A stretch of DNA of 64,000 bases. Source: SZUA-309 sp965230005 (GTDB taxonomy: Bacteria; Pseudomonadota; Gammaproteobacteria; Pseudomonadales; Azotimanducaceae). Both the position numbers and the translations under genes were made by a program. The DNA lies in NCBI GenBank assembly GCA_965230005.1, contig OZ245934.1:5022001-5086000 (forward strand). Reading direction: 5' to 3'. Shown one piece after another: positions 54,791 to 63,266 of the stretch; positions within the stretch are counted from its first letter, which is position 1, and every line of letters starts with the position of its first letter. The notes beneath the pieces are model-generated. The model ran no database searches. It worked only from the letters and a program-made list of their open reading frames with translations, and had not been told where the DNA came from.

Positions 54791-55783
54791 ATGACGAAAG
54801 GGCTGGAACAGGGCAGGCGCGTGGGCAGTCGCCTGGCGGCCGTGGTGGCCGTTGCGGTGACGCTGCTGGCAGTGGATCACGCCGGGGCTCTGTTGAATGA
54901 ACCCATCGTCTTCGATCCGGCGGGCCGGGCACCCGGTGCGTTCCCGGAGCGCTGGATCCACGGCTCGAAATCCGCCATGGACAACGACGATCCGCCCGTC
55001 CAGGTGCACGCCTACAACGAGCACACGATCATCATGCGTGAAAACAAGGCCATCAACTACGAAGGCGCCTTCATGTATCTGTTCTTCGGCAACGACCGTG
55101 TGCTGCTCATCGACCAGGGATCGACGTCGTCACCGGCGCTCTTTCCGCTGCGGGAAACGGTCGACCGCGTGGTCAGTCGCTGGGCGGAGGAGCAGGGGGT
55201 GGCGGAGCCACAGCTCATCGTTGCCAACAGCCATCTGCACGGCGACCACTATGCGGCCTGGAATCAGTTCGTCGACCGCCCCAATACGGTGCTGGTGGGG
55301 TTGACCCATGAAGAGATGATGGCTTTCTGGGGCTTTACGGACTTCCCCACGGAGCGCATCGAATTCGATCTCGGCGGACGGCTCTTCATCGTTACCGGCT
55401 CCCCGGGTCACGAGGGTTCGGAGCTCTCCTTTTACGATACCTGGACCGATCTGCTCTACACGGGCGACATGTTCTATCGCGGTCGCCTTTACCTCGACGA
55501 CTGGCAGGCCTGGGCAGCCAGCATTCAGCGGCTCGGCGCCATCGCCGATGAGTTTCCCGTTGCCCATCTCGTCAACAACCACATCGAGATGACCAACACC
55601 CCTGGCGTCGACTACCCGATAGGCACGACCTGGCAGCCCGATGAGCCGCCCATGCAGATGACGCGGGCGATGCTCGATGTGGCCATCGAGGCCACGGAGG
55701 ACATCGACAAACCCGGGATCTACATCTACGACGACTTCATGATCTACAACGAGATTCCCTGGGCAACGACCACCGATCCATGA
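54791..55783 (+). CDS. Exported metallo-beta-lactamase-fold hydrolase, intact
   Basis: This 330-aa protein has a hydrophobic leader (AAVVAVAVTLLAVDHAGA). The full metal site of the fold is present: His148, His150, Asp152 and His153 in SHLHGDHY, His207 in SPGHEGSE, Asp226 in YTGDMFY and His264 in NNHIEM. It is an active exported zinc-type hydrolase of unknown substrate. GGAGG lies before the ATG. It belongs to the tail of the guanidine/urea run, 30 bases after the HupE/UreJ gene and 15 bases before a metal-stripped paralogue. Confidence 0.88.
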   Translation: MTKGLEQGRRVGSRLAAVVAVAVTLLAVDHAGALLNEPIVFDPAGRAPGAFPERWIHGSKSAMDNDDPPVQVHAYNEHTIIMRENKAINYEGAFMYLFFGNDRVLLIDQGSTSSPALFPLRETVDRVVSRWAEEQGVAEPQLIVANSHLHGDHYAAWNQFVDRPNTVLVGLTHEEMMAFWGFTDFPTERIEFDLGGRLFIVTGSPGHEGSELSFYDTWTDLLYTGDMFYRGRLYLDDWQAWAASIQRLGAIADEFPVAHLVNNHIEMTNTPGVDYPIGTTWQPDEPPMQMTRAMLDVAIEATEDIDKPGIYIYDDFMIYNEIPWATTTDP

Positions 55784-55798
55784 GGGGGGAGGGCGAGA

Positions 55799-56800
55799 AT
55801 GAAACGACTGAATGAGTTCCGCGCGCTGAGCCTGCTGTTCCTGGTATTCACTGCGATGCCTGCTCTGGCTCTGGAGATCGACTTCGATCCCGACGCCGCG
55901 GCGCCCGGCAACATGCGCTTCGCCTGGATCCACGGCAGCATCAGCGCTAAGCACAATACGGATGTCCGGGTGCAGGTGCATCGCTACAACGAGCACACCT
56001 ACATCCTGCGGCAGAATCCTGCCGTGCACTGGGAGGCCCCCTTCCTCTACCTGCTCTTCGGCACCGAGCGGGCGCTGCTCATCGACACAGGCGCCACGGA
56101 AGAAGCCGAGTACTTTCCGATCCGTGAAACCGTTGATCGCCTGATCGATCGCTGGCAGGCGGCGAATGGTGTGAGCGACGTTGAACTGCTGGTGCTCAGC
56201 AGCAGCGACGCGCCGGCGCAGACGGCCGGAACCGGTCAGTTTCGCGATCGCCCGGCGACGACCGTGTTCGAGGTGAAGGCCGGGCTGCCCGCCTCTCGCC
56301 TCGTCGTGGCTGAAGCCGATGGGATTGGAACCATCGATCTCGGCGCACGCACGGTAACGGTGCTGTCCACGCCCGGCGTATCGGCTGCGGGACTCTCGGT
56401 CTATGACCCCTACACGGATTTTCTCTTTACGGGCACGACCCTGCTGCCCGGTCGGATCGTGATCCGCGACTTCGACAGCTACAAGGCGAGTCTCGAACGC
56501 CTGCTCGCCTTCGCGCAGGCGCAGCCGATCAAGTGGATCATGGGTGCGCACATCGATATGAGCGCAGCCCCGGGCGTCGACTACCGCCTGCGTAGCAACT
56601 ATCGGCCCCACGAGCGTGCTCTGGAGCTGCCGGCGTCGTCGCTTCAACGCTGCTACGACGTCGTGAATCTCATCAACGGCGCGCGACGGGCCGAGATCCT
56701 TTCGGATTTCATCGTCATGAATGGGTTGGGTCGCGGCGAGCGGCTCTATGGCTATCCCGGGTACACGCCCGAGTTTCTCGAGCGACGCTTCCTGCGCTGA
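55799..56800 (+). CDS. Exported metallo-beta-lactamase-fold paralogue lacking the metal site (probable pseudoenzyme)
   Basis: This 333-aa protein has a Sec signal (LLFLVFTAMPALA). It is clearly homologous to its upstream neighbour along the whole length (WIHGS, YNEHTYIL, RETVDRLIDRW, SYKASLERL). Six of seven metal ligands are replaced: the HLHGDH region reads SDAPAQ (Ser136, Ala138, Ala140, Gln141), the later His becomes Val194 and the TGD Asp becomes Thr213; only His251 remains. The open frame is full length with a strong ribosome site (GGAGGG), so a retained non-catalytic role such as partner or binding protein is more likely than decay. Confidence 0.87.
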   Translation: MKRLNEFRALSLLFLVFTAMPALALEIDFDPDAAAPGNMRFAWIHGSISAKHNTDVRVQVHRYNEHTYILRQNPAVHWEAPFLYLLFGTERALLIDTGATEEAEYFPIRETVDRLIDRWQAANGVSDVELLVLSSSDAPAQTAGTGQFRDRPATTVFEVKAGLPASRLVVAEADGIGTIDLGARTVTVLSTPGVSAAGLSVYDPYTDFLFTGTTLLPGRIVIRDFDSYKASLERLLAFAQAQPIKWIMGAHIDMSAAPGVDYRLRSNYRPHERALELPASSLQRCYDVVNLINGARRAEILSDFIVMNGLGRGERLYGYPGYTPEFLERRFLR

Positions 56801-56823
56801 GCGGTCGACGCCTGCCCTGCTCT

Positions 56824-56862
56824 GATGCACCAGATCTTTGCCACATACGGTTTTGGTGCATC
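56824..56862. promoter_or_regulatory. Inverted TGCACCA/TGGTGCA arms, NtrC-like enhancer
   Basis: GATGCACCA (56824-56832) and TGGTGCATC (56854-56862) are perfect reverse complements 21 bases apart. Each arm is a full NtrC-type half-site. Aligned as 17-base dyads they give 10 and 9 of 14 matches, with centres 18 bases apart. They lie about 230 bases before the predicted start of the TonB receptor transcript. They could instead form a stem after the preceding gene, but no T-run follows. Confidence 0.45.
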
Positions 56863-57049
56863 TGACGCGCCATTCTGGGACTCCCTTCAGGCGCTGTACC
56901 CATAAGGAGGCACCCTGAAGCGGTGCAGAGGTGCAAGCCATCAGCGCGGTCCATTGCGCCCTGATTCCCCTGAGCACGTGCGTTTCTGCTGTGGGTGCTT
57001 TTGTCAGGCGTTTCAGCCGTCGAGTTTCTGACTGCAGCTGCCGAGGCTC

Positions 57050-57065
57050 TGGCACCCATCTTGCA
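57050..57065 (+). promoter_or_regulatory. Sigma-54 promoter for the TonB-dependent receptor
   Basis: TGGCACCCATCTTGCA contains TGGCAC and TTGCA with exact GG-N10-GC spacing; only the weakly conserved seventh base differs from consensus. Transcription would start near 57076, leaving a 162-base leader. The remaining gap sequence (56863-57049) contains no gene I can support. Confidence 0.72.
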
Positions 57066-57238
57066 CATGAGTCCCTCGAATCGTTGAAGCGAACGATTGA
57101 GTTTTGTGCAGGCGTTGCCTGACGAGGCTCAGCGACGCTGCTTTTTGGGGATAGCAGCGAACCAGCCGCTCAGAGGGACAGCCGTCTTTCAGCCCTGGCG
57201 TAGTCAACGGGTCAGATCTTTAGACATTGGAGAAAACA

Positions 57239-60200
57239 ATGAAGAAAACACTGCTGGGGAGCACACTCATTGCGTTGCTCACCGCTTTTGCCTTGCCAGG
57301 AGGTGTTGCTCTCGCAGAGTCGGATGACGATGTTATCGAGGAGGTCGTCGTTACCGGTTCCCGGATCGCCAGGGACAGTGCGGTGGACGCCGCTGGCCCC
57401 GTTGCCGTTTTAGGTGGCGAACGCATCCGTGAATCCGGAAAAAGCGATATCGGCGAACTGCTGCGCGAGTCGCCGGCACTGAACAACACGCTTCCTTCGA
57501 GCTTCTCGGGCATTGTTGGAGATGAAACAGACGCGCAGACGACGGACTCACAGGTCGGCCTCGGTCTTCTGGACCTCCGCGGCCTGGGCAACGTTCGAAC
57601 GCTGGTACTGGTCAACGGACGTCGCCATGTCGGTGGCGGACAGGGCTCTGCCGCCGTTGACGTCAACTCGATCCCAAGCCTCATGGTGCAGCGGGTGGAA
57701 ACGCTCACCGGCGGCGCCTCTTCGATTTATGGCGCTGACGCCGTATCCGGCGTGGTGAACTTCATCCTGCGGGATGGTGGCGACTTCGATGGTCTCGAGT
57801 TCACCGCCCAGACCGGCATCTCCGGCGACAGCGACGCGAACGAAACCTACCTCGCACTGGCGGGCGGTTTTGAGTTCGCCGACGGCCGCGGTGAGCTGGT
57901 CTTCGGCATCGACGGTCTGTCCAACTCGGACGTGATCGAACGTGATCGAAGCTTCGCAGGACCTAACCGGGGCCTCGACATCAACAACACGCCGACGATC
58001 GCCGCCCTGACGGGCGTGGATCCGAACGCTACGCGGGCCTTCGTCAGACCGACGACCAACCCGATCTCCAACGCCCCCGGCGTTTTCAACATTGCCAGCG
58101 AAGATTCCTTCGGTGCGGTGCTGGATGCTGCCAACGGTGTCCGGGACGGGATCGGTGTACCCAACATCCCCGGAACGAACATCCCCGTTGCGCAGGTCAT
58201 CGACCAGCCCTTTACCGGCGTCCCGCGGGTCTACAACCCGGGTACGGCGGTGGCGAACGTCAGCCAGGCCTTCGGTATCGGCGACGGTCTCCAGTCTGTC
58301 CGCCAGACGCTGCTGCCTGAGCAGGAGCGCTATTCGGTCAATCTCAACGGCAGCTTCGCCCTGACGAATTCGATGTCTGTCTTCCTCGAATCCAAGTATG
58401 CGTACTCGGAGAACAAGAACATCCAGAACGTCGACTTCAACGACGGCATCCCGATCTCCTACAACAACCCGTTCCTGCCGCCGGCTCTGCAGGCGCAGAT
58501 CGCCGAACTGCAGACCGCTGGCGTAATCGGCCCGGATCCGGGTGACGGCAGCTTCTACGGCTTCACGGCGCAGCGCGACAGCGATGACGCTCAGGTAATG
58601 CCGGGAGACAACGTCGAGCGCGAAACGGTTCGCATCGTTCTTGGACTCGAAGGTGAGATTCCCGTGGCTGACGGCATCACCTACGAGGTGTCCTATAACT
58701 ACGGCCGCACCGATGTGGATACGAACAACATCAATCTGCGCTTGGAAGACCGTTTCTACGCTGCCATGGACGCGGTCGAGGATCCCACGACGGGTGAGAT
58801 CGTCTGTCGCACCAATCTGGACCCCAACGCGGTGATCCCGGTGTCTGACTTCACGTTCCCGTACCCGGTATTCAGCGACCCGGACGCGGGCGGCTTCACG
58901 GAAGCGGTCAGCTTCACGCCCGGTGCAAACAGCGGCTGTGTGCCGTTCAATCCCCTTGGCTTGAACTCGACCACGCAGGCCTACGCCGACTTTGTCTACG
59001 TTGACGCGCTGGACAAGTCGACCCTCGAGCAGAACGTCTTCCTCGCTACGCTGGCCGGCACAACTTCTTCGTTGTTCAGTCTGCCGGGCGGTGCGATGGG
59101 TTGGGCGATCGGCTACGAGTACCGGGAAGAGAAGAGCGAATTCGTCGTCAACGAGTTCGAGGGCACCGGCAACACCTGGGATGGTTCCAACGGCAATGCC
59201 GTATCGGGAATCGAAGGTGAGTTCGATGTCTCCGAGTTCTTCTTTGAACTGAATGCACCGATTCTGGCTGATCTTCCTGGCGCCGAACTCCTTGAGTTGA
59301 CGGTGGCAGGACGATTCTCTGACTACAGCACCGCGGGCAAGAATGAGTCCTGGTCTACGGGCCTGCGCTATTCGCCCGGTTTCGGCCTGACCCTTCGCGG
59401 TACCTGGGCGACGGCCGTTCGCGCTCCGAACATCGGTGAGCTCTTCTCTCCGCAGCAGCCGAACTTCTTCGCCTTCCAGGATGATCCCTGTTCCATTGCG
59501 AACATCAATGCGAACGCCAACCGGGCCAGGAACTGCCAGCAGTTCGTGCCGGACGGTTATGACATCAACGATTTCATTACCGCTGGTATTCCCGGGGTAA
59601 CGGGCGGCAACCCGGACCTCCTTCCGGAAGAAGCCGAAACCTATACGCTGGGTCTCGTCTGGGAGCCGGAATTCGTGCTCGGCATGCGGTTCATCGTCGA
59701 CTACTACCAGACCGAGATCGAAGGCGCGATTGCCGCCCTCGACGTGGAGCGAATTGCCGAGGCCTGTGTTGATCTGGCTTCTACGGACAACCAGTTCTGC
59801 CCGCTGATTCAACGGGCGCCGGAAGGCTTCATCACGGATCACCGCTCCGGTCAGGTGAACCTGGGTGCCTTCGAAGTATCGGGTGTGGATTTCGGTTTCA
59901 ACTACGCCCTGGATTCCAACGTCGGCACCTGGCTCTTCGGCATCACGGGTACCCACCTGCTGGACTTCGACGAGTTCCAGGATCCGGTTGATCCAACGAT
60001 CTCCACCAGCCGTAAGGGCGAGTTTGGTTATCCCGATTGGATCGTGAACGCCAGCATCAACTGGAGCCTCGATCGCTTCAGCGTCGGCTGGAACGGCCGC
60101 TACGAGGACAGCCAGCTGCTCTTCGGCCTGACCAACGCGCAGTTTGATGGTAATCCCAACTTCGCCGATCCTGCGAACACGGGCGATGCCTGGGTTCACG

Positions 60201-60352
60201 ACTTCAACCTCAACGTAGACATCACTCAGAAAGTGCGCCTCTACGCCGGGTTGAACAATGCCTTCGACCGGCAGCCGTACCTCGGCGCGCTGACCCGTCC
60301 TGCGGGTCCGCGGGGTCGCTTCGGCTTCCTTGGCTTGAACGTCAGGATCTGA
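57239..60352 (+). CDS. TonB-dependent outer-membrane receptor
   Basis: This 1037-aa protein has a Sec signal (LLGSTLIALLTAFALPGGVALA) followed by a TonB-box-like segment IEEVVVTGSRI. A plug domain contains LRGLGNVRTLVLVNGRRHVGG and GASSIYGADAVSGVVNFILR. The beta-barrel runs to a terminal aromatic-rich strand (GRFGFLGLNVRI). The ATG at 57239 has GGAG 7 bases upstream, preferred over a TTG at 57227. The substrate is unknown. The sigma-54 promoter and surroundings suggest uptake of a nitrogen-rich compound or a metal for its metabolism, which is inference. A strong terminator follows. Confidence 0.94.
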   Translation: MKKTLLGSTLIALLTAFALPGGVALAESDDDVIEEVVVTGSRIARDSAVDAAGPVAVLGGERIRESGKSDIGELLRESPALNNTLPSSFSGIVGDETDAQTTDSQVGLGLLDLRGLGNVRTLVLVNGRRHVGGGQGSAAVDVNSIPSLMVQRVETLTGGASSIYGADAVSGVVNFILRDGGDFDGLEFTAQTGISGDSDANETYLALAGGFEFADGRGELVFGIDGLSNSDVIERDRSFAGPNRGLDINNTPTIAALTGVDPNATRAFVRPTTNPISNAPGVFNIASEDSFGAVLDAANGVRDGIGVPNIPGTNIPVAQVIDQPFTGVPRVYNPGTAVANVSQAFGIGDGLQSVRQTLLPEQERYSVNLNGSFALTNSMSVFLESKYAYSENKNIQNVDFNDGIPISYNNPFLPPALQAQIAELQTAGVIGPDPGDGSFYGFTAQRDSDDAQVMPGDNVERETVRIVLGLEGEIPVADGITYEVSYNYGRTDVDTNNINLRLEDRFYAAMDAVEDPTTGEIVCRTNLDPNAVIPVSDFTFPYPVFSDPDAGGFTEAVSFTPGANSGCVPFNPLGLNSTTQAYADFVYVDALDKSTLEQNVFLATLAGTTSSLFSLPGGAMGWAIGYEYREEKSEFVVNEFEGTGNTWDGSNGNAVSGIEGEFDVSEFFFELNAPILADLPGAELLELTVAGRFSDYSTAGKNESWSTGLRYSPGFGLTLRGTWATAVRAPNIGELFSPQQPNFFAFQDDPCSIANINANANRARNCQQFVPDGYDINDFITAGIPGVTGGNPDLLPEEAETYTLGLVWEPEFVLGMRFIVDYYQTEIEGAIAALDVERIAEACVDLASTDNQFCPLIQRAPEGFITDHRSGQVNLGAFEVSGVDFGFNYALDSNVGTWLFGITGTHLLDFDEFQDPVDPTISTSRKGEFGYPDWIVNASINWSLDRFSVGWNGRYEDSQLLFGLTNAQFDGNPNFADPANTGDAWVHDFNLNVDITQKVRLYAGLNNAFDRQPYLGALTRPAGPRGRFGFLGLNVRI

Positions 60353-60395
60353 CCGCAGAGAAAACAGCGTCGCATGCCTGCGGCCTGTTGATCAG

Positions 60396-60426
60396 AAGGG
60401 CGCTCGATTGAGCGCCCTTTTTCTTT
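60396..60426 (+). terminator. Intrinsic terminator after the TonB-dependent receptor
   Basis: AAGGGCGCTC and GAGCGCCCTT form a 10-bp stem around a GATT loop (60396-60419), followed by a T-rich tract (TTTTTCTTT overlapping the stem end). It stands 44 bases after the receptor stop and is a textbook rho-independent terminator, the clearest in the window. Confidence 0.92.
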
Positions 60427-60585
60427 GGGCGGAGTAAAGGTCCCGCCGGCAGCTGCGGCGCTCTGGCTGGCCGATCTGTTTCTGTTGCTGATGCTGTGCT
60501 GCACAAGAATCCCGTCATCGCGCGAATCCAACCGTTCAGCGGGCATCCTTTGAGATCCGTCATGAAAAAGGTGTAGCCTCTGAGA

Positions 60586-60605
60586 TGAGCACTGGGGAGT
60601 GCTCA
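60586..60605. promoter_or_regulatory. Perfect 20-base palindrome before the small lipoprotein gene
   Basis: TGAGCACT and AGTGCTCA flank a GGGG loop. It lies 88 bases before the GTG of the small lipoprotein gene. There is no T-run, so it is more likely an operator or leader hairpin than a terminator. The rest of the 60427-60693 gap holds nothing I recognise. Confidence 0.35.
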
Positions 60606-60693
60606 GACAATTGAAAGTGTCACTGCGTTTTGCGGCTTCGGCCGCTCGACTTGGGTCAGTCGACGACTAGAGATAGTCGAAGGGGAAATTGTA

Positions 60694-60966
60694 GTGAAGA
60701 AGTTTCAGCAGATTGCTGCCGTGCTGGTAGCGAGCGCTGGGGTGACCGCGTTTGCCGGGTGCGCTTCAGCGCCTCAGTCTACGCCGCTCTACGCCAGCGC
60801 CTATCAGAGTGCCGATGCCATCGAGTGCCGTCGTCTGGTCAGGACCGGTACCCGGATCGCGAGTCGGGAATGCCGAACTCGCGGGGAATGGGCGGCGGAT
60901 ATGGCACGAGGACAAGCCTTTACCCAGGAGTTGCAGCAGCAACAGCGAACGCTGTTGAGTCGCTGA
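60694..60966 (+). CDS. Small lipoprotein of unknown function
   Basis: This 90-aa protein has a GTG start and AGGGGA about 8 bases upstream. A signal peptide with lipobox FAGC (Cys23) is followed by a short charged mature part with two Cys (IECRRLVRTG and SRECRTRGEW) and a Gln-rich helical end. The pattern RTGTRIASRECRT is seen in small proteobacterial proteins of unknown role. It is monocistronic, convergent with the downstream kinase gene. Confidence 0.72.
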   Translation: MKKFQQIAAVLVASAGVTAFAGCASAPQSTPLYASAYQSADAIECRRLVRTGTRIASRECRTRGEWAADMARGQAFTQELQQQQRTLLSR

Positions 60967-60997
60967 CGCCTGCGGTTCGCGGAGACCGGCTGTCGGT

Positions 60998-61984
60998 TCA
61001 CAAGGCGGCCAGGATGGCGTCTGCCTTCGCCTCCACTTCGCGGGCCAGCTTAGGCACATACTCCGGGTGGCCGAGTTCCGGCCGGGCATCTGCCCAGCCG
61101 ATGGAGGCCAGTGCGCGAATGAGCAGGAACAGCGGAATCCGCTGAACCTGTCGCTCGCTCAAGGCTCTGAGCCGACGATAGCCCCGCAGCAGGGCGGCCT
61201 GGTAGCTGGCGAAGGCTTCGTCCTCCCGGTAGTCCTTCAAAGCGACGGCCAGATCGTAGCTGTGCCAGCCGAAGGCGGCATCGTCGAAGTCGATGATGTG
61301 CAGCCGTTCCTGCTTACCCACCACGACGTTCCCTGGATGCAGGTCGGCGTGGATGAGTGAATAGGCGTCCGCCGACTTGTCAAAAGATGAAAGTACCTCG
61401 TGCAGTTGCGTCCGCAGCGCTGCGAAACGCACCCGTTGCGTAGTGCTCAGCCGTCGGGCGGTCCAGAACGGGCCCCAGTGTGGTGCCGGTCCCATGAGGC
61501 CCGCGGCGTCCAGCTCCCGGCGGTAGAAACCGGTCGGAGGCGTCCAGGCGCTGGCCTGATTGTGCAGCGTGGCGAGGAGACCGCCGAGGCTTTCGAAGCG
61601 GTGGAGGAGTCCAGCACGATCCTGTTCTCCTGCGCTCATGAGGGCGTTCATGGTTGTTCCGTCCACCCATTCGAGCACGCCCGTGTGAACGTGCTCGCCG
61701 GCTACGGTTGCGGCTCCATAGAGTGCGCCCGTGCGGGTCGCTCGCGGCACCGGCACGTCGACGCCAGCCGTCCGGAGCGCAGCCGTCCATTGCTGCTCGG
61801 AAGTGAGTTCCCTGAGCGTGTGGTAACCGGGTCGGTGCAGGCGAAAGACGAAGCGCTCATCCTGTCTGGTGGCAACCTCGAAGACCACGTTCTCCGAATG
61901 CGAGACGAGCGTCAGCGTGGTGACGTCCAGATCCCATGCTTCGAGTGCCTGCCGGGCCGCGGCAGCGTAGTCGGGTTCAGACAC
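60998..61984 (-). CDS. APH-family small-molecule kinase
   Basis: This 328-aa protein has the aminoglycoside-phosphotransferase fold: N-lobe with FVFRLHRPGYHT, catalytic loop LIHADLHPGNVVV and metal-binding IDFDDAAFGWHSYDLA. I place the start at the GTG at 61984, which overlaps the stop of the upstream aminotransferase by 8 bases (GTGTCTGA); the longer open frame upstream is inside that gene. Paired with an AGXT2L-type phospholyase, the likely role is phosphorylation of ethanolamine, hydroxylysine or a similar amino alcohol before elimination, rather than antibiotic resistance. Confidence 0.85.
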   Translation of the reverse strand: MSEPDYAAAARQALEAWDLDVTTLTLVSHSENVVFEVATRQDERFVFRLHRPGYHTLRELTSEQQWTAALRTAGVDVPVPRATRTGALYGAATVAGEHVHTGVLEWVDGTTMNALMSAGEQDRAGLLHRFESLGGLLATLHNQASAWTPPTGFYRRELDAAGLMGPAPHWGPFWTARRLSTTQRVRFAALRTQLHEVLSSFDKSADAYSLIHADLHPGNVVVGKQERLHIIDFDDAAFGWHSYDLAVALKDYREDEAFASYQAALLRGYRRLRALSERQVQRIPLFLLIRALASIGWADARPELGHPEYVPKLAREVEAKADAILAAL

Positions 61985-63239
61985 GGGCGTCTGCGAGCAC
62001 TTCCCGGAAAGCACCGATGAACGCTTCGGCCTCTGGGCGACCGAACACGAGCGGGGGTCGCAGCTTGATGACGTTGCCGTAGGCCCCGGCATTGCTGACC
62101 AGGAAACCTCGATCCTTGAGCGCATGGACGATGGCAATAGCGCCGTCCCGATCAGGGGCACGACTCTCCGGTGCCACCCATTCGAGGGCGTAAAACAGAC
62201 CCTGGCCGCGTATGTCACCGAGGCATGGGTGTTGCCGCTCGTGCTGAAGCGCTTTCAGTGCCTCGAGCAGCCAGGCCCCGGTGCTCTGCACGTTGGTGAG
62301 TACCTGTTCCCCTTCGATGACGTCCAGCACGGCGTTTCCGGCCGCGGCCTGGGCCGGCGTCGAGGCGAAGGTATTGAAGTAGCGGGTGCCGTTCCGGAAG
62401 GCGGCCAGCAGCTCGGCGCTCGCGGCCGTTGCCGCCAGCGGCATGCCGGCCCCGATGGGTTTGCCCATGGTGACGATGTCGGGTTCGAAACCGGCGCTCT
62501 CGTAGCCCCACCAGTGCCCGGTGCGACAGAGACCCGCCTGCACTTCGTCGCAGATGAACAGGCCACCGGCGTCGTGCACGAGCGCCTGCGCCTGCTCCAG
62601 ATAGCCCGGCAGAACCGCCGGTAAGCCTTCGTTCGCGAAAATGGGGCAGACCAGCATGCCGGCGAAGGCCACCCCGTCGCGCTTGAAGCCGTCGATGGTT
62701 TTCTGCAGCGCGTCCAGATGGTGGCTCAAGGGATCGCCGCTCTGCTCATCGAAACGGAAGGAGTCCGGGAAAGGCACGGCACGCACGTCACCTTCGCTGG
62801 ACGCGCAGCGTGTCAGGCGGCGGACTTCGGTGCTGTTGCCATGGTAGGCGGCGTTTGTGCAGATGATGCCCTGAGCACCCGTGGCCGTTCTCGCCATCAT
62901 CAGCGCAACTTCGTTCGCTTCCGTACCCGTGCAGCTGAATACCACGCTCTCGATGCCGGCGTGGTGTTTCGCCGTGAGTCGCTCCGCGTACTCGACGATG
63001 GCTTCATGCAGATAGCGGCTGTGAACGTTGAGGGTGCCGAGCTGCCGGGATACCGCTTCGACCACATGCGGGTGGCAGTGGCCGACGCTCGTCACATTGT
63101 TGTACATGTCGATGTAGCGGCGGCCTTCGGCGTCCTCCAGATAGACGCCTTCACCGCGCACGATATGCACGGGATCCCGATAGAAGAGGGTGGAGCCGCT
63201 ACCGAAGGCCTGGTCGCGGCGGGTCTTCAGATCCGTCAT
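61977..63239 (-). CDS. Class-III PLP enzyme, AGXT2L-type phospholyase/aminotransferase
   Basis: This 420-aa PLP enzyme has DPVHIVRGEGVYLEDAEG, SVGHCHPHVVEAV and NVHSRYLHEAIVEYAERL, closely resembling the animal ethanolamine-phosphate and phosphohydroxylysine phospholyases. The PLP Asp lies in CDEVQAG and the Schiff-base Lys in TMGKPIGAG. It would release ammonia and phosphate from a phosphorylated amino alcohol made by the adjacent kinase, whose start overlaps its stop. A conventional aminotransferase role remains possible. The ATG has GGAGG upstream. Confidence 0.86.
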   Translation of the reverse strand: MTDLKTRRDQAFGSGSTLFYRDPVHIVRGEGVYLEDAEGRRYIDMYNNVTSVGHCHPHVVEAVSRQLGTLNVHSRYLHEAIVEYAERLTAKHHAGIESVVFSCTGTEANEVALMMARTATGAQGIICTNAAYHGNSTEVRRLTRCASSEGDVRAVPFPDSFRFDEQSGDPLSHHLDALQKTIDGFKRDGVAFAGMLVCPIFANEGLPAVLPGYLEQAQALVHDAGGLFICDEVQAGLCRTGHWWGYESAGFEPDIVTMGKPIGAGMPLAATAASAELLAAFRNGTRYFNTFASTPAQAAAGNAVLDVIEGEQVLTNVQSTGAWLLEALKALQHERQHPCLGDIRGQGLFYALEWVAPESRAPDRDGAIAIVHALKDRGFLVSNAGAYGNVIKLRPPLVFGRPEAEAFIGAFREVLADARV

Positions 63240-63266
63240 TGCCCCCTCCTGTTTTGCTTTCGTTGG

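Noticed and set aside
55130..57055. A 641-codon open frame on the minus strand over the metallo-beta-lactamase-fold pair
   Set aside because: It is antisense to two homologous, signal-peptide-bearing proteins and contains no domain of its own.
57548..60199. An 883-codon open frame on the minus strand opposite the TonB-dependent receptor
   Set aside because: It is the antisense shadow of a clear receptor gene; the translation is Arg/Val-rich with no recognisable motif.
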